DNA from: Chiua virens
Taxonomy: Eukaryota > Basidiomycota > Agaricomycetes > Boletales > Boletaceae
Reading direction: 5' to 3'
DNA length: 64,000 nt
Assembly: GCA_019787685.1 (NCBI GenBank)
Contig: JAHNUO010000004.1
Span: 2,418,001-2,482,000 of the forward strand
Shown: piece by piece, positions 25,101 to 37,000 of the stretch
Position numbering within the stretch: the first letter of the stretch is position 1
How the letters are laid out: every line of letters starts with the position of its first letter
The notes under the pieces: model-generated
Told to the model about the DNA's origin: nothing
Seen by the model: only the letters and a program-made list of their open reading frames with translations
Database searches by the model: none
Made by a program: the position numbers and the translations under genes

Positions 25101-28100
25101 CGGTGGTGGCAGGAGATGGTTGTGTTGGTGTAGTACTAACAGGCGGGAATGCGCTTTTGAGTGTTCCTGCAACCATCGAGGATGACCCAAATGTAGGCTG
25201 AGTAGGGCTTGGCTTTGGGAGCGTAGAGGTTGGGGTACCTGGCGAAGCTGAAAGAGCAAAGGCCGACGTGGATTTGGAATCGGTTGTCCTGGGCGTAAAG
25301 AAGGGGGAATCCTTGGGAAGCTGACCGAAAAAGCCTGAGGCAGGTTTGACGAACGCGGAAGGTGTCGTTTGCAAGCTGCTAAAAGCACCCGTAGACGGCC
25401 CTGGGGCGGAACTCGTAAAGCTGGACGGGGTAGCCTCGTTTTGTTGCGTCGCTGCCGGAGATGGAGATCTGCTGTCGGCGTCTCTCGCAAAAGGGTCGTG
25501 TACGGCGAACTGCGGAGCCATAGAAAAAGTGGTGGCAGTCTTTGGTGGAATCTCTGTCTTGGGTTCTGGCGACCCAGTAGGCTTGCTAAAGACATTTGTT
25601 GCCCCCAAAAAACTTGGCTCCGGAGGCTTAGACGAATCGCTAGTGGCCCACACTGGCTTCGCTGAAGGACCATTCTTGGAGGCAGCCACGCCGAATGCAC
25701 TTTGGGTGTCAGAAGTAAAAGAACTGAATGCCCCACTAGTGTTTGTGTTAGTGGAAGGGCTCGTCGCCGGAGTAGGGCTGACTCCAAATGATGATTTCCC
25801 GAATGCAGAGGCGCCAGTTGGTAACTGACCGAAAGAAGATTGACCGAACGCTGGCTGTCCGAATGTGAACGTAGGTGCCATTTGACTGAACGCGGGCTGG
25901 CCAAATGACGGCGGAGCACCAAACGACGAGGTCGATAGCACACTTTCAGTTTTGGATTGAAATGCATTTGCCCCGAATGTCGTGGGGGATGGCTGGGAGC
26001 TGGAAAAGGTAGATGATTTGGCGAATGGACTTTTCTGATCGAAATCAGCGAACGCTCCGAACCCAGTGCCCGGTTTAATGAGACCATCGTCGGTCGAATG
26101 TTGACCTGAGGGGATAGGGGCACTGACTTTGCCAAAGATGGATGGTTTTGAGTCGGAATCTTCGGAACTTGGCCCACCGAGACCAAGGCTCCCGAAGGAT
26201 GGTGCGTCATCTGAAGCCATACTCTCCTCAGGAGAAGATGTTGACGGTGGCACTGTCGGTGTCGCCGTTTGCGTTGGACCACCAAAACTGAATGCGGTTT
26301 GACCGAATTTGGCTGGCCCTGTGGAGCTGAAAGCCCCGAATCCACCGCTTGGGATGGCAGCACCAAATGTAGGTGTAGGAGGTTGTCCAAAGGCTGACGG
26401 TGCGGTTGTCAGTCCAGACATCAAGGTTGCCGTAGGCTGTCCGAAGGAGGGGGATTGTCCGAAGGCAGAAATTGATTGTTGGCTGAAGCCAGACTGGATC
26501 TGCCCAAAGGCAGGTGGCTGACCGAACGCAGAGCCCGGAGCGCTAAATGCAGAACTCTGGACACCAAAACCGGAAGGCTGACCAAAAACTGTGGAAGGCG
26601 GTTTGATTTCGACCCCCTCCGTTGGAGCGGAGATGGTCGGTGATATAGTAGGGGTGGTCTGCATATCTGAAGACAATTCACGCACCATGCCACTCGGCAC
26701 CGATAGCATATTGGGTGTAGAGATCGAGGTATCCGAAGGCATAACCATCCCGGGATAGGGTTTTCCAGTAGTATTGAGTACATGCCACCCGAGTATGGTC
26801 CCATCCGATGCATAAACATACATGATAGGATGAGCAGGCAGCTCAAGCGCCTCCCCTGATGCAGTCGAATGGAAATAGGATTCCCTGCTCGTCAGGTCCA
26901 CATCCATGCCGAGTAGGATGGTGTCATTTTGATCCTTATCTAGAGGTAAGCTGGGTGTAGAAGTTTCTTCCAAAGACAAGTTATGCCAAGTTTCCCCAGA
27001 ATCAGTGGCCACGCTGCCAATCAAACCGATGTCCGATGAAGTACTGTCTCCGATGAGGAGTAACACTTTTGATGGATCCCAGCCTCGGAGACAAACTAGA
27101 TGTTCGCCAGGTGGACGGAGTCCCGGGAATGGCAGATATGGGGTGTTGAATCTGATATCTTGCGCCGAATTGCTCTTGGAATCAAAAGAGGTATGAAAAT
27201 GGATCTGTTCCACATCCGGCGTCAGTTTTCCCGGGAGAGCGTATAACGTGTGGAACGATGAGGTAGAAAGCCAATGTAGGGATATAACGCTCATGTTAGT
27301 GGCCGACGGAGGGTGAGGGATGCTGGACTTCGGAGTGGCGGTGGCAGTTGGACTGAAAGTGATAATATCCCCACTTTGGAGGCCAAGCGCTAGTTGCTTT
27401 CCCTTCGGAGACCAAGAGACTGCTGGTAATTTAGTGTGGATCAATACCAAGGGATAATCATACGTACTTGAAGTCGGCGTTGTACTAGGTGATTTGCCGG
27501 TCATCCAACCCCCAGAGGAGCTGAGGTTTTGCACGTCCAGCAACTCCACTGCAAGCGAGCCTGGGCTGCTCTCGCAATCCCTCAGAACAGCCACCAACTC
27601 GGGAATATCTCCCGGATTTGGTCGTACGGAGAGGAGAGCTGTGTTGGATGACGTAGCAAACACGTGGATGGGTTGTACGAGACCTTCACCGCTGGAGAAT
27701 AATTGGTCGGAGGTATACACTTGGATGGAACCGTCCACCAATCCCAGTAAAATTCTGGTATCACTGCATGCGAGGGTGAGGATGTGGGGGGTTGCACCGT
27801 TGATTGAAACGCGTCTCTGAGGCCTGAATGGTTGTTCATCCTCTGCTGAAGCTGCTGCAAGAGCAGACCGCAGATCCACGAGTGGGGAGAGAATCAAAGC
27901 TAGACGCAAGGGAACTATGAGTCGAGCGAAGAGTATGTGGACCACACATCCCTCGTACCTGATGCGCCACTGACATCTCGAACGGCCGCCACGAACCATC
28001 CCCGTGAGTTAACGATCACGAACAAGCTAGCCTTGCTTGGACAGGAGGTCAAATCGAGGGGTTCAGGTGATAATCTTAGGCGAGCTCGTTTGTTTAGAAG

Positions 28101-28253
28101 GCGTAACGCAAGAAACTGGAACGACCGAGATCAGAAAAGGAAATGAGGGCTGCACCCCATAAAACATACGTCTGCATCCTTGTCCTGTGCCTCACTGGAG
28201 CTCGTTTTGACTTGAGGAGTAAGAGCTGGACGAAGCTGGCTAACGTTTGCCAT
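22166..28253 (-). CDS. NUP159: FG-nucleoporin Nup159/Nup214 orthologue
   Basis: Cytoplasmic-face nuclear-pore protein that recruits the mRNA-export helicase Dbp5 through its N-terminal propeller. Eight exons (28253-28170, 28115-27959, 27899-24346, 24293-23508, 23449-23220, 23161-23038, 22986-22895, 22841-22166) give 1,900 residues, all in phase. Residues 30-450 form the propeller region (SRGWFVAAV, SPKGKQLALGLQSGDIITF). A long FG domain follows with many FGQP, AFG and SFG repeats, then an acidic run coded by (TCC)n at 24572-24610, a Pro/Ser-rich second FG stretch, and a C-terminal coiled-coil region (IARFNKAKTDADFAKMLK, then RVQKLEDHLQASKKR). The 24294-24345 intron and the 23162 acceptor were chosen by frame. 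The last intron has a GC donor (GCAAGC). The exon-junction peptides fit other fungal Nup159 proteins as I remember them. Confidence 0.88.
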
Positions 28254-29265
28254 ACTCTCGTGTCCAGAGATCGTTTTAGGTTACTGAAAGCGAGGAACGC
28301 AAACAAGCGAGACCCCTTGACGCCGTCGTAACTTTGAGAGTCGGTGACAAGTCGCGTAGCACGTGCTTTCTGGAAAATATCATATTAGGTAATATGTTTG
28401 CTAATGGTTAGCACGAAAATAATAATGGGAGTTCTATGTGAGTTTCCATTTCCTGGACTGACACAGGATGCATGACAGCCTGGTTTCAGGCGAATACATG
28501 TTCAGTGTATCCCATCCTTGCGAACACCGAGAGTGTGGATTCCGTGAAGTAATTCGCAAATTCCACGAGCCACCCGCACTTGCCTGTATATTTACGGTGC
28601 CATGGAAACGTCCAGGATAGATGTCCTCCCAGCCCACTAACTAGATGGTCGACTATTATTGACTATTCCTGCGAACATGAACCCTTAGAGCTGGGTTTCC
28701 GGGCCTGATCGATGATCGATGATCTCCCACACTGACCGGACGTGTGTCCACCACATTATACCCCTCTCAGTCTGTTGGGCCGCTCCGCACGCGAAAACAC
28801 ACCGAAATTGACAGCAATTACCTTCATGTGTTAGCTGTTGTTGCTCCATATGCGACAGTATCTCCACCTTTCTGCCCTGATCACAGTCTGAGCTGATCAA
28901 GCTGCATCGCTCGCTGACAAACCGAGGTACGTTGCGGCATTTTCCCAAATGGCCGGGTGTGTGCGACTCGAGAGCTCCCAATGACTCGGAAGCGCTTTGC
29001 CCCCATGGCACTGACCATCGTAGGTACGTACATGACGAGAATGGTAAGGCCATACGGGAGTGTTCTCAGTGCGCGGCGGGACCAGTCACTGCCTTGTGAA
29101 CGGCCTTGTGAACGATTTTGATGGATTCGACTGGTTTTACTCCTTCTGTTCCGGTTTCGCCTCCGCTGGCGCCGCGCGTGGATCTAAGTTCGCACGGGGT
29201 GGGACCGATAAAGACGCCAGCGGAGGTGGGAGGCTGCAGACACCACCCACTCATATCCTTCAACA
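28254..29265. promoter_or_regulatory. Divergent intergenic region NUP159 / transketolase-like
   Basis: About 1 kb between two divergent genes, so it should contain both promoters. Short frames on both strands show no recognisable domains. Confidence 0.4.
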
Positions 29266-31646
29266 ATGGCCAGCTTCCCTATCGATCTCAAGAAGTACAA
29301 GAAGTAGTACATCTCTTCTGTTGTACGAATTCGTAGTTGACAAAGATCGACTGTTAGATTGTCCCTTGACCCCTCAAAGCCCCAGCTCACTGCCGAACAA
29401 AGGGCCACTCTCCAACAAAACATCCAGCTCCTTCGCGATGTCATTGTCTTGTTTACCGCCACTGGTGCTGCGCGTGGGGTGAGCGGACACACAGGTTGAC
29501 CATCTCTCGCCAAAGCATCTGTCTACTCATCCCATACGCATAGGTGGTGCCTATGACACCGTCCCGGAAGTGTGCATTGCACTCAGCTTGATCGAGCACT
29601 CCGACAAATTCCTTCCAATCCTCTTCGACGAGGCCGGTACGTGTCTCTATGCCGTCTCTATGTCCATTCTGACCCCCCGATCAGGTCACCGTGTCGCAAC
29701 CCAGTACCTCCTTGCTGCTCTCGACGGCCACATTCCTCCCGAACAACTTCTGCACTACCGTGAAGCTAACTCTAAGCTTCCCGGACATCCTGAATTGGGT
29801 CTGACACCTGGTGTCAAGTTTTCTTCTGGCCGTCTCGGGCACATGTGGCCCCATGTCAACTGGTGTCGCTCTCGCTAACCGGGACAAAGTCGTGTTCTGT
29901 CTTGGTTCCGATGGTTCCCAGCAAGAAGGGTAACGATGCTGAAGCTGCTCGTCTTGCTGTGGCTCAGGGCTTGAACATCAAGCTCTTGATTGACGACAAT
30001 GACGTCACTATTGCTGGCCATCCTTCTCAATATCTCAAGGGATACGACTTGTCAAAGACGCTCGAGGGCCATGGTCTTAAGGTTTTCACTGCCCAGGGTG
30101 AAGATATCGATGCTCTCTGGGGTGCGATTGCAGCCGCCGTTACCCACGATGGTCCTGTTGCTGGTATGCATATATGTCAATGCCTACTACGGCCAATGTT
30201 CTCAAATCTTCCTAGTGATCTCCAAACGCCTCATGGCTCCCGGTGTCGCAGAAATCGAAGGAAGCACGCATGGGCACGATGTCATCCCAGTCAAGGCTGC
30301 TAGCAAATATCTCACATCGCGTGGTTACCCCGAGTCCGTCGTCACAAACATCTTGGGAAGCATCAAACCTGCCGCTTCCCCATACTCTTACATTGGCTCC
30401 ACAAAGGAGACAGGTGCTAATCGCGCCATATTTGGTGAAGCGGTCAATTTGGTACTTGACAAGCTCTCGAAAGAGGAGGCCGCTAAAAGGGTCATGGTCA
30501 TCGATAGTGAGTGAGAGATGATATCAACGAGGTACTAACTTATATCTCGATCAGGTGATTTGGAGGGTTCGACCGGTCTTAAGGTTATCCACCAAAAGCA
30601 TCCCGAAGTATTTGTTCCTTCCGGCATCATGGAACGCGGTAACTTCGCCGCAGCCGCTGGATTTGGTTTCGACCATGACAAGTTCGGTGTTTTCTCCACA
30701 TTTTCTGCCTTCCTCGAGATGGTCATCTCCGAAATCACGATGGCACGATTGAACCACTGCAATGTCCTTTGCCATTTCTCGCATTCAGGAGGTGAGTATA
30801 TGCGGTTGTATAAGGTGCGCCGATCATGAACCGATTCCCTTTCGCATCCAGTCGATGAAATGGCGGACAACACTTGCCACTTTGGTGTTAACTCGTTCTT
30901 CGCTGACAATGGTCTCTCGGATGTCCAATCATGGTTATACTTCCCAGCCGACCCATTGCAAATGGTTGCTGTCGTGCAGCGTGTATTCTTCGAACGGGGC
31001 ATTCGTTTCGTCTTCTCCACACGTTCAAAGGTTCCCTACATCCTTAAGGAGGATGGCACCAAATTCTTCGATGGTGACTATAAGTTCGTTCCCGGAAAGG
31101 ATGAGACAATTGTTGAAGGTACTGCGGGGTACGTTGTGTCATTCGGAGAGATGTTGTACCGCTCTTGGGATGCTGTGCTGCAATGCCGCCAGGCGGGGTT
31201 GAACGTTGGTCTGATCAACAAGCCCACTTTGAACATTGTCGACGAGGAGGTGAGCAAACCTCTTTACTGTCGAATCAGGACGTTCGATCGAGAATACTTG
31301 TAGACCACCAGCAAGATTGGGTCGACCGGCTTCGTCCTCGTCGTCGAGTCGCTGAACCAGAAGACTGGTGTACGTCTCATCGTTTTAGTGTGATGATATA
31401 TCTTCATTACGTTTTCATAGCTCGGCTCCAAGTACGGTACATGGCTACTGGAGCGCGGGCTCACTCCCCGGTATGGTTACATGGGTACCGTCAAGGAGGG
31501 CTGCGGTGGTCTCAGCGAACAGATTCCTTACCAAGGTCTCGACTCTCAGTGTACGATTCTTCGTTCCCATTCCTTCTTTGATTCGCGGGCCTGAATCACG
31601 TTTTCCTATAGCCATCATTGCGAAGATCAAGAAATTGTCGCAGTAA
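29266..31646 (+). CDS. Transketolase-family enzyme, frame broken twice
   Basis: Thiamine-diphosphate enzyme of the transketolase type, transferring two-carbon ketol units. Ten exons: 29266-29303, 29358-29494, 29544-29636, 29685-30163, 30216-30506, 30555-30791, 30852-31249, 31304-31369, 31421-31550, 31612-31646. The N-terminal half has GVSGHTGGAYDTVPEV and the ThDP motif GSDGSQQEGNDAEA with LLIDDND downstream. The C-terminal half has the Pyr domain (IDSDLEGSTGLK, GIMERGNF) and ends in a typical C-terminal domain. Exon 4 changes frame twice, near 29861 and near 29929 (GAAGGG), each by one extra base, exactly across the ThDP motif; the encoded conserved peptide continues through all three frames. 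Either assembly indels or recent inactivation. All other splice junctions keep phase, so the parent gene is clear even if this copy may be dead. Confidence 0.8.
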
Positions 31647-32072
31647 GCCTTACTCAACTCGACAAGTGGTATACAGGAATAGAGGGGAAACCTAACATAA
31701 ATGGACGAAACACGACAAAAGAAAAATACCAACAAGGGCTCTTGAAGTAATGTACGATTTGTGGTTTGACTGTGTAACTGTGAACTACGAATAGAACACG
31801 CGTTTGACGATCGATCATCGAGTATCGAATGCTTGAGCCTAAGCCTGATCCCGACAGCCATGAATGTCGTCTGTGTTGTGGTACCAATTTGCCGACCGTT
31901 ATTGGCAGAACGGCTTATGTAGAAGGTATGTTTTAGTGTTGAACGTCATGGCCGTTTCAAGCTCGCTTCGGACTTCGGACTTGGCGCTTATATTGGATAT
32001 AAAACGCGTCGTCTTCGACTCGTTCTTTTCTTCGTTATCCTTTTCTTCTTACTCCCTGCTTAAACATTAAGA
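31647..32072. other. Intergenic region
   Basis: Short spacer. The last 100 bases before 32073 are rich in C and T (TTCTTTTCTTCG, TTTTCTTCTTACTCCC), which fits a fungal core promoter for the small gene that follows. Confidence 0.4.
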
Positions 32073-32427
32073 ATGCCCAATCAGAGTAACTCTGGTAGCT
32101 ACACCTACACTGGCAGTGGTACCAACGGCCAGGTGAGTGGCGACCCAGTGCTACTGGTATGCCATCCCCTGACGTCCTCACAACAGGGTAACCATTACTG
32201 CTCTCGCGACTATGGCAACGCGGGGACTGGGTATCACTACTCTAACTCGTGCGTGTTGTTCTGTCGAGTAATTATTGATCTGGCCATGACGCGAGTTTTG
32301 ATATAGCAACGGGAGCTACTACTACAGCAACGCGAATGGCTCGACTTATTACAACGATGGCAAAAGTCACTCTCAGTACACCTCGCCCAGCGGAAGCACG
32401 CATAAGTCTTATGGTGATTCTAAGTAA
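32073..32427 (+). CDS. Small Tyr/Asn/Ser/Gly-rich protein
   Basis: An 80-residue protein from three exons (32073-32132, 32187-32248, 32307-32427) with good GT-AG introns of 54 and 58 nt, all in phase. Composition is dominated by Tyr, Asn, Ser and Gly: SGSYTYTGSGTNGQ, HYCSRDYGNAG, then GSYYYSNANGSTYYNDG. One Cys, no signal peptide and no membrane segment. Similar short proteins occur widely in basidiomycetes as I remember, without assigned function. The repeated Tyr in a polar linker resembles prion-like or condensate-forming sequences, but this is only compositional. The pyrimidine-rich upstream region suggests strong expression. Confidence 0.7.
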
Positions 32428-32856
32428 TCGACTGTCCTTCACAAGAGGTAGGGACAATCCCTCACTCTGCGTACACGATACTTATGTGTCGTAGGTTTTT
32501 CTGAGCGTCATTCTGAGACATGATGCATGTAAATTAGTAGTGACTGGATGTTCTGTAATGGAATACGCGTTGTCGCAATGATTATAACTGAGGCCATTGA
32601 TCTCTGTTGAAATATCGATGCTTGATGCGTCTCTGTGAGTCCCTCGTACATTGGCTATTCCTAAATTACTGAGCCAATCACTGTCTAGATCCTCTGCGAG
32701 AGTCTGACATCGAATCACAAGTCCTTGATGAAACGTACATACCTGCCAGTACCTGCTTAAGCGCTCATCAAGGACTGAGTGTTCGTTCGCCCCTATGAGG
32801 ATATATGACATCATAGACCGCCTGAACCCAATCTCCCTCTTTTCCCTCGTCCCACT
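32428..32856. other. Intergenic region
   Basis: No gene recognised; should include the terminator of the small gene and the promoter of the methyltransferase-like gene. Confidence 0.4.
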
Positions 32857-33701
32857 ATGGCCTTGACATCGCCCAGCCAGCTACTTGAATTCTTCGTCGT
32901 TCTATGCACCGCGGACCACTTTCGATACGGGATCGCCAAAGTTGCGGCGGCCTTTTCCTTTGCCGAATCCAAAAGTGGCCCCGTCCGACCTGACTCCCTG
33001 CCTACCCGTCTCTCTGCCCTCGTCATCCCCCTCCAAGGGTTCACTTATGTCATCTTCCCCGCGATCTACATTTTCACCGTCCTGCAAGCCCGATTGCAGC
33101 AGCCATCATGGATGAACGTACTCGCGTTACCAGATCAAGGGTATCACTGGCAGAAGAATATTATCCGGGTGTTTGCGAGCGTTGTGAGCGTTGCCTTGCA
33201 ACGTCTAACGGACGATGTGATCGAGCACCTCGGTGACCAGTTTCACTCCATCGGGGTAAGTACGCCCACTGTCCACCTCGCGCTTGCGTGTCTCATCGAG
33301 GTTCATCAGCGCCGCGAGAAACAAAAGGTGATTCAGACAGGCCCGTATGCTTACGTTCGACATCCGCTTTACGCGTACGTCCTCTACCTACGATTATCGT
33401 TGTCCTTCGTCGAATGACGTTTTGGTCGACTGTGTTGTAGTCTGGTGCTGGTACAAGAATTTCTCTGGTCCCTCATGTTTTGGTCCTATGCACCCCTGAT
33501 TGCTCTCATCGTCACCGTAGCTATATTCGCGATCAAGATTCCGATCGAGGTATGGTATCTCGTCCCCAAGGAGCTGGTGAGATGTACTCATGCCCCGTTG
33601 TATGACAGGAAGAGGCTATCAAACGAGACGAAACCATGAGGGAGGAGTATCACGCATACATGAAAAAGGTGCCTGCAAGACTCACACCGCACATTTGGTA
33701 A
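32857..33701 (+). CDS. Isoprenylcysteine carboxyl methyltransferase-like membrane protein
   Basis: 224-residue ICMT-family protein from four exons (32857-33255, 33301-33374, 33441-33549, 33609-33701). Members methylate the carboxyl group of prenylated cysteine on proteins such as Ras or mating pheromones, in the ER membrane. Hydrophobic helices cover about residues 5-25, 45-70 and the WSLMFWSYAPLIALIVTVAIF segment. The catalytic block GPYAYVRHPLY binds the methyl donor, and the C-terminal part EEAIKRDETMREEYHAYMKKVPAR is the usual helical end. The first intron (45 nt) is a multiple of three and reads open; its GTAAGT donor and the better alignment HSIG-VHQRREKQ favour splicing. Fungi often have several paralogues, so equivalence to yeast Ste14 is not claimed. 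Confidence 0.78.
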
Positions 33702-34022
33702 ACGGGGGGTTTCATTCGTTATATATATGCGATGAAAATGCGTTGCAGCATAATCTACAGAGGATCCAGGTCCATTGAGAAGACGTGTCGCACTTTGGAA
33801 TATGGTTGAATTCTACCGTTGTCTTCTACTAACTGTATAAGTATCGTAATGTTGGGTATTGCTTTCGTCGACAACAAAAATACACGAACTTCGTCGATAG
33901 CCGATTATATTGATAAGACGAGGGAAATTTTACCTGTTGTACCAATACGTGGGCAATGTTGGTTGTAATAAGCACAAATGTTCGATGTGAAAGAACAAGA
34001 GGAAAGAAGGTGGGTGGCCGGG
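33702..34022. terminator. Convergent 3' region
   Basis: Short AT-richer gap of 321 bp between the 3' ends of the methyltransferase-like gene (plus) and the TBC gene (minus). It should hold both polyadenylation regions; no specific signal was assigned. Confidence 0.35.
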
Positions 34023-37000
34023 TTACGACGCGGGCATGAGTTGTTGCAACTTGTCCATGTGCAACTCCCGACGTCGCACCAGTTCCACATGCGTCATCGC
34101 CGTTCTCAGCTCAAGCTCAGTCTAAACATCGATAGTTATGCAGCACCCACCGGCCGTACGAAACGATCTGACCCACCTGCAAGAGTTTGTCCGGCTGCCA
34201 CATTCGCGTCGGTAAATTCTCCAGCGCAACGTAGACCGCCGAGATCGAGTCGCACTGGACGAGCTCTTGTTCGTTGTCCTTTAAAATTCCGAACGCGATG
34301 CGGAACAGGACATCTAGTCCGTCGACGAGAAAGACGTCCCAGACTCGAAAGAGCGTCTGTTATACCCATGAAAACCAGCATACACGCACGGTGAAGACCT
34401 GACGTACCTCGATTGGAAGACAGTCCGTAAACAGGGACAAAAACCACGAAAAACAGATCGCGGCGAGATCTACGCCAAGATCGACTAGGTGTGTGTGTAA
34501 CTTGGGGAGGAGCTCCTGCACGTAGTCCAACAAAACTAGCGGACATGCACGTGACGGGAGAAGTGACGGCGAAAAGAAATCGTCGGGAAGGATCCGCTCG
34601 ATGATGGCCGAGAGAACCCAAAACGCCTCTTCTTCATCGGCATGGACTAAGAGGAGAGTTGAGGTAACGAGGTTCATGCCTTGACAGTAGCCCACGGCCG
34701 GATTGTGTCTGCATCAAGAGAGCGAGAGAAGTGAGGAGGGGCATTGCCAACGTCGGCGGGTGCTTACCGACTATATGCCGTCAATACCCGTCGGAGCTTC
34801 ACCACCCCAGCTCCGTCTCCTGCCGAAGAAAATATTCAGCGGCATCGTCCGCCCAACGTCCTTTTCGATCTCGTTCCGCACCAACGCGTGCTCCGCGTCC
34901 TCGTTCGCCTGCGCCAACAAATCCCCGAATGAACCCGGCTCGCGCATCTCGAGTCCTCCGCTGCATTCGAGCCAGAGTTTGGACCGGTAGACGAGGGGGA
35001 TGCCTCCGCGAATCAGCTTATCAAATTGAGTACGTTCGTCGCGGTTCGAGGAGAGCCCGAGTTGGGCGAAACCAATCAGGCCTTCAGTATGCGTGAGTTC
35101 TTCCTCTTCGTCCGTAGTTCCGAGTCCATGGAATGCTGCGCCGCCGCCGACCGTCGTCGTGGTCGCGGTAGACAGCGCGAATTTGGCGCCTACCCTGACT
35201 CGACTGCGTTGCTTGACAAATGCATCCCAGTCTTTTCGCGTAGCCGCCTGTCGTTGGTCATGAATCTTGGTCAAGTCTTCTAATAAAAGCCGGATCGTGT
35301 TGGCGCAGACGTGGCGCGGCGTGCTCGCGACGACGGCAAGCACAGAAGTGGGACCCGGCAAGAGTGTGTCTAGCGTGGAAATTAATGTCGATCGACGCTG
35401 CTTGCTACGGGAAGCTTCGGGAGAGGAGCCGCGCGATATTTGTGAGGACTTTCCGCTAATCTCTGCAACTGGTGACGATGACACCACAGAGTTGTCGCTC
35501 AGCTCGTCCGGCGAACCAATTCCAAGCGATGAGCCGCATCCATCACATTCACATGGTCCCTTGGTGACATGAATAATGCTTTTAGATGCCCCCGCTTCCT
35601 CGTCGGACCACGAGTTACTCTCCCTCCGATCAGCGATCTTGACCCCGGTCAGACAAGCAGGCGCGGTATTGCCGCATTCCTTTGCCCTCATGAGTAACAA
35701 CGCGTCATATTGAGACACGTCATAAATGAATCCATATCGATCCGTTAGGGGTTCTTTACTTTCATCGTGGTGATAGGCGTTGAACCGAGACGCCGCGTTT
35801 GGAAGCGGGATCGTGAAACGAAAGTCGGGAGCTGTCAGAGGGGTGTATTTACGAGAGAGATAATGAGTTGGTGGCTTGGACATGGCCGGAATGATAGACT
35901 CTAGTGGGACTGAACCAGGTTTGTTCGCGGTAGGCTGGGGAGGAATTGCATTGGCCTCAACGTTGGTCCTTGGAACCATTTCAGGTCCACCAGTCATTTT
36001 CCTCTGCGGTTGTGGCATCAAGGCATTGAGGATGGGAGTAGTCAAGGAAGCCGTGATAAGCCCACCGGTCCGCTGATCGAGACTTGCGCACGAGCTGGCC
36101 TTGGGAATTCAACGTACGCGATAAGGACTCGGTAGCGGCAACCCCTTCGACAGGGGCTAGAGTGGCCCGTGCGACAACTTGATGACCGCCTTCCACTCGT
36201 ACTTCTTTCCGTTCCCTCGGCTTTGGGAGTTCACGAAAGATAATATGTTCATCACGCGCGGTTTGAACAAGGTCGAGGGCAAGCCGACGGATCAATGGTC
36301 CGGCATCGCGACCTTGGTCGAGGATACTACCGGGGTCGGAAGTCATGACGCGTGTTGCGTGAGCGATGGCGCGTAATGATGCACCCTGAGGAGCGCGCTT
36401 CTCATCCACGAGGGATGGGGACTGCATCGTGGACGTTTCTGTTCTCGGCTCAGATGGGTCTGGGAAAATAGCCAACTGAGGAGCCGAGAGCGCCTGGTAA
36501 CGGGAACGAACTGGCGAGAATGGGCGAAGACGTCACGGATGGTTGTCCATCCTGCGTGGGGGGTGCCAACAATGGACTCACTACTGGTTTTCCACCTTTG
36601 CGCTGTTTGATAGTGCCCGGCTGCCGACGTGCTAGGGTTCAAGATCGAAATGCCGAGCGATTCGAAGACACTTCTGGAGTTCTTGCGACGCGGTGGGGGA
36701 CGTTGAGAACCAACTTCGGAATGGGGGGATGTATCACGCGAAGATTCCTTGCTGGCTGTTTCTTCCTTAATGGGAAAAGGGAACTGACCACGGGGGTGTT
36801 TGGATTTGCCTCTATGCAACCAAGTTCCCATCCATTCACCAATGGAAGCTCTATCCTGTCGGGGAAGAGGCGGGTGGCTGTCACGGGTATCATCCACGGG
36901 AGTATCGCTGCGTGATTGCACAGGTACTTCTTTGACGGCCGCCGGAAGAGACGACGAACCATTGGGGATAGCATCCCCAAGATGATCAGCGCGTGCTGTA

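Noticed and set aside
24383..25828. Plus-strand Ser/Asp-rich and Gly/Val-rich frames opposite the nucleoporin gene
   Set aside because: Antisense shadows of the FG and poly-Glu coding of NUP159, whose eight exons fit in phase.
24903..26390. 495-codon minus-strand frame
   Set aside because: Alternative frame of the large NUP159 exon; Ser/Arg/Leu/Pro-rich and without FG repeats.
36490..36570. Apparent frameshift in the TBC gene
   Set aside because: A GTGAGT donor and a CGCCAG acceptor give a 71-nt intron that restores frame exactly, so no indel is needed here.
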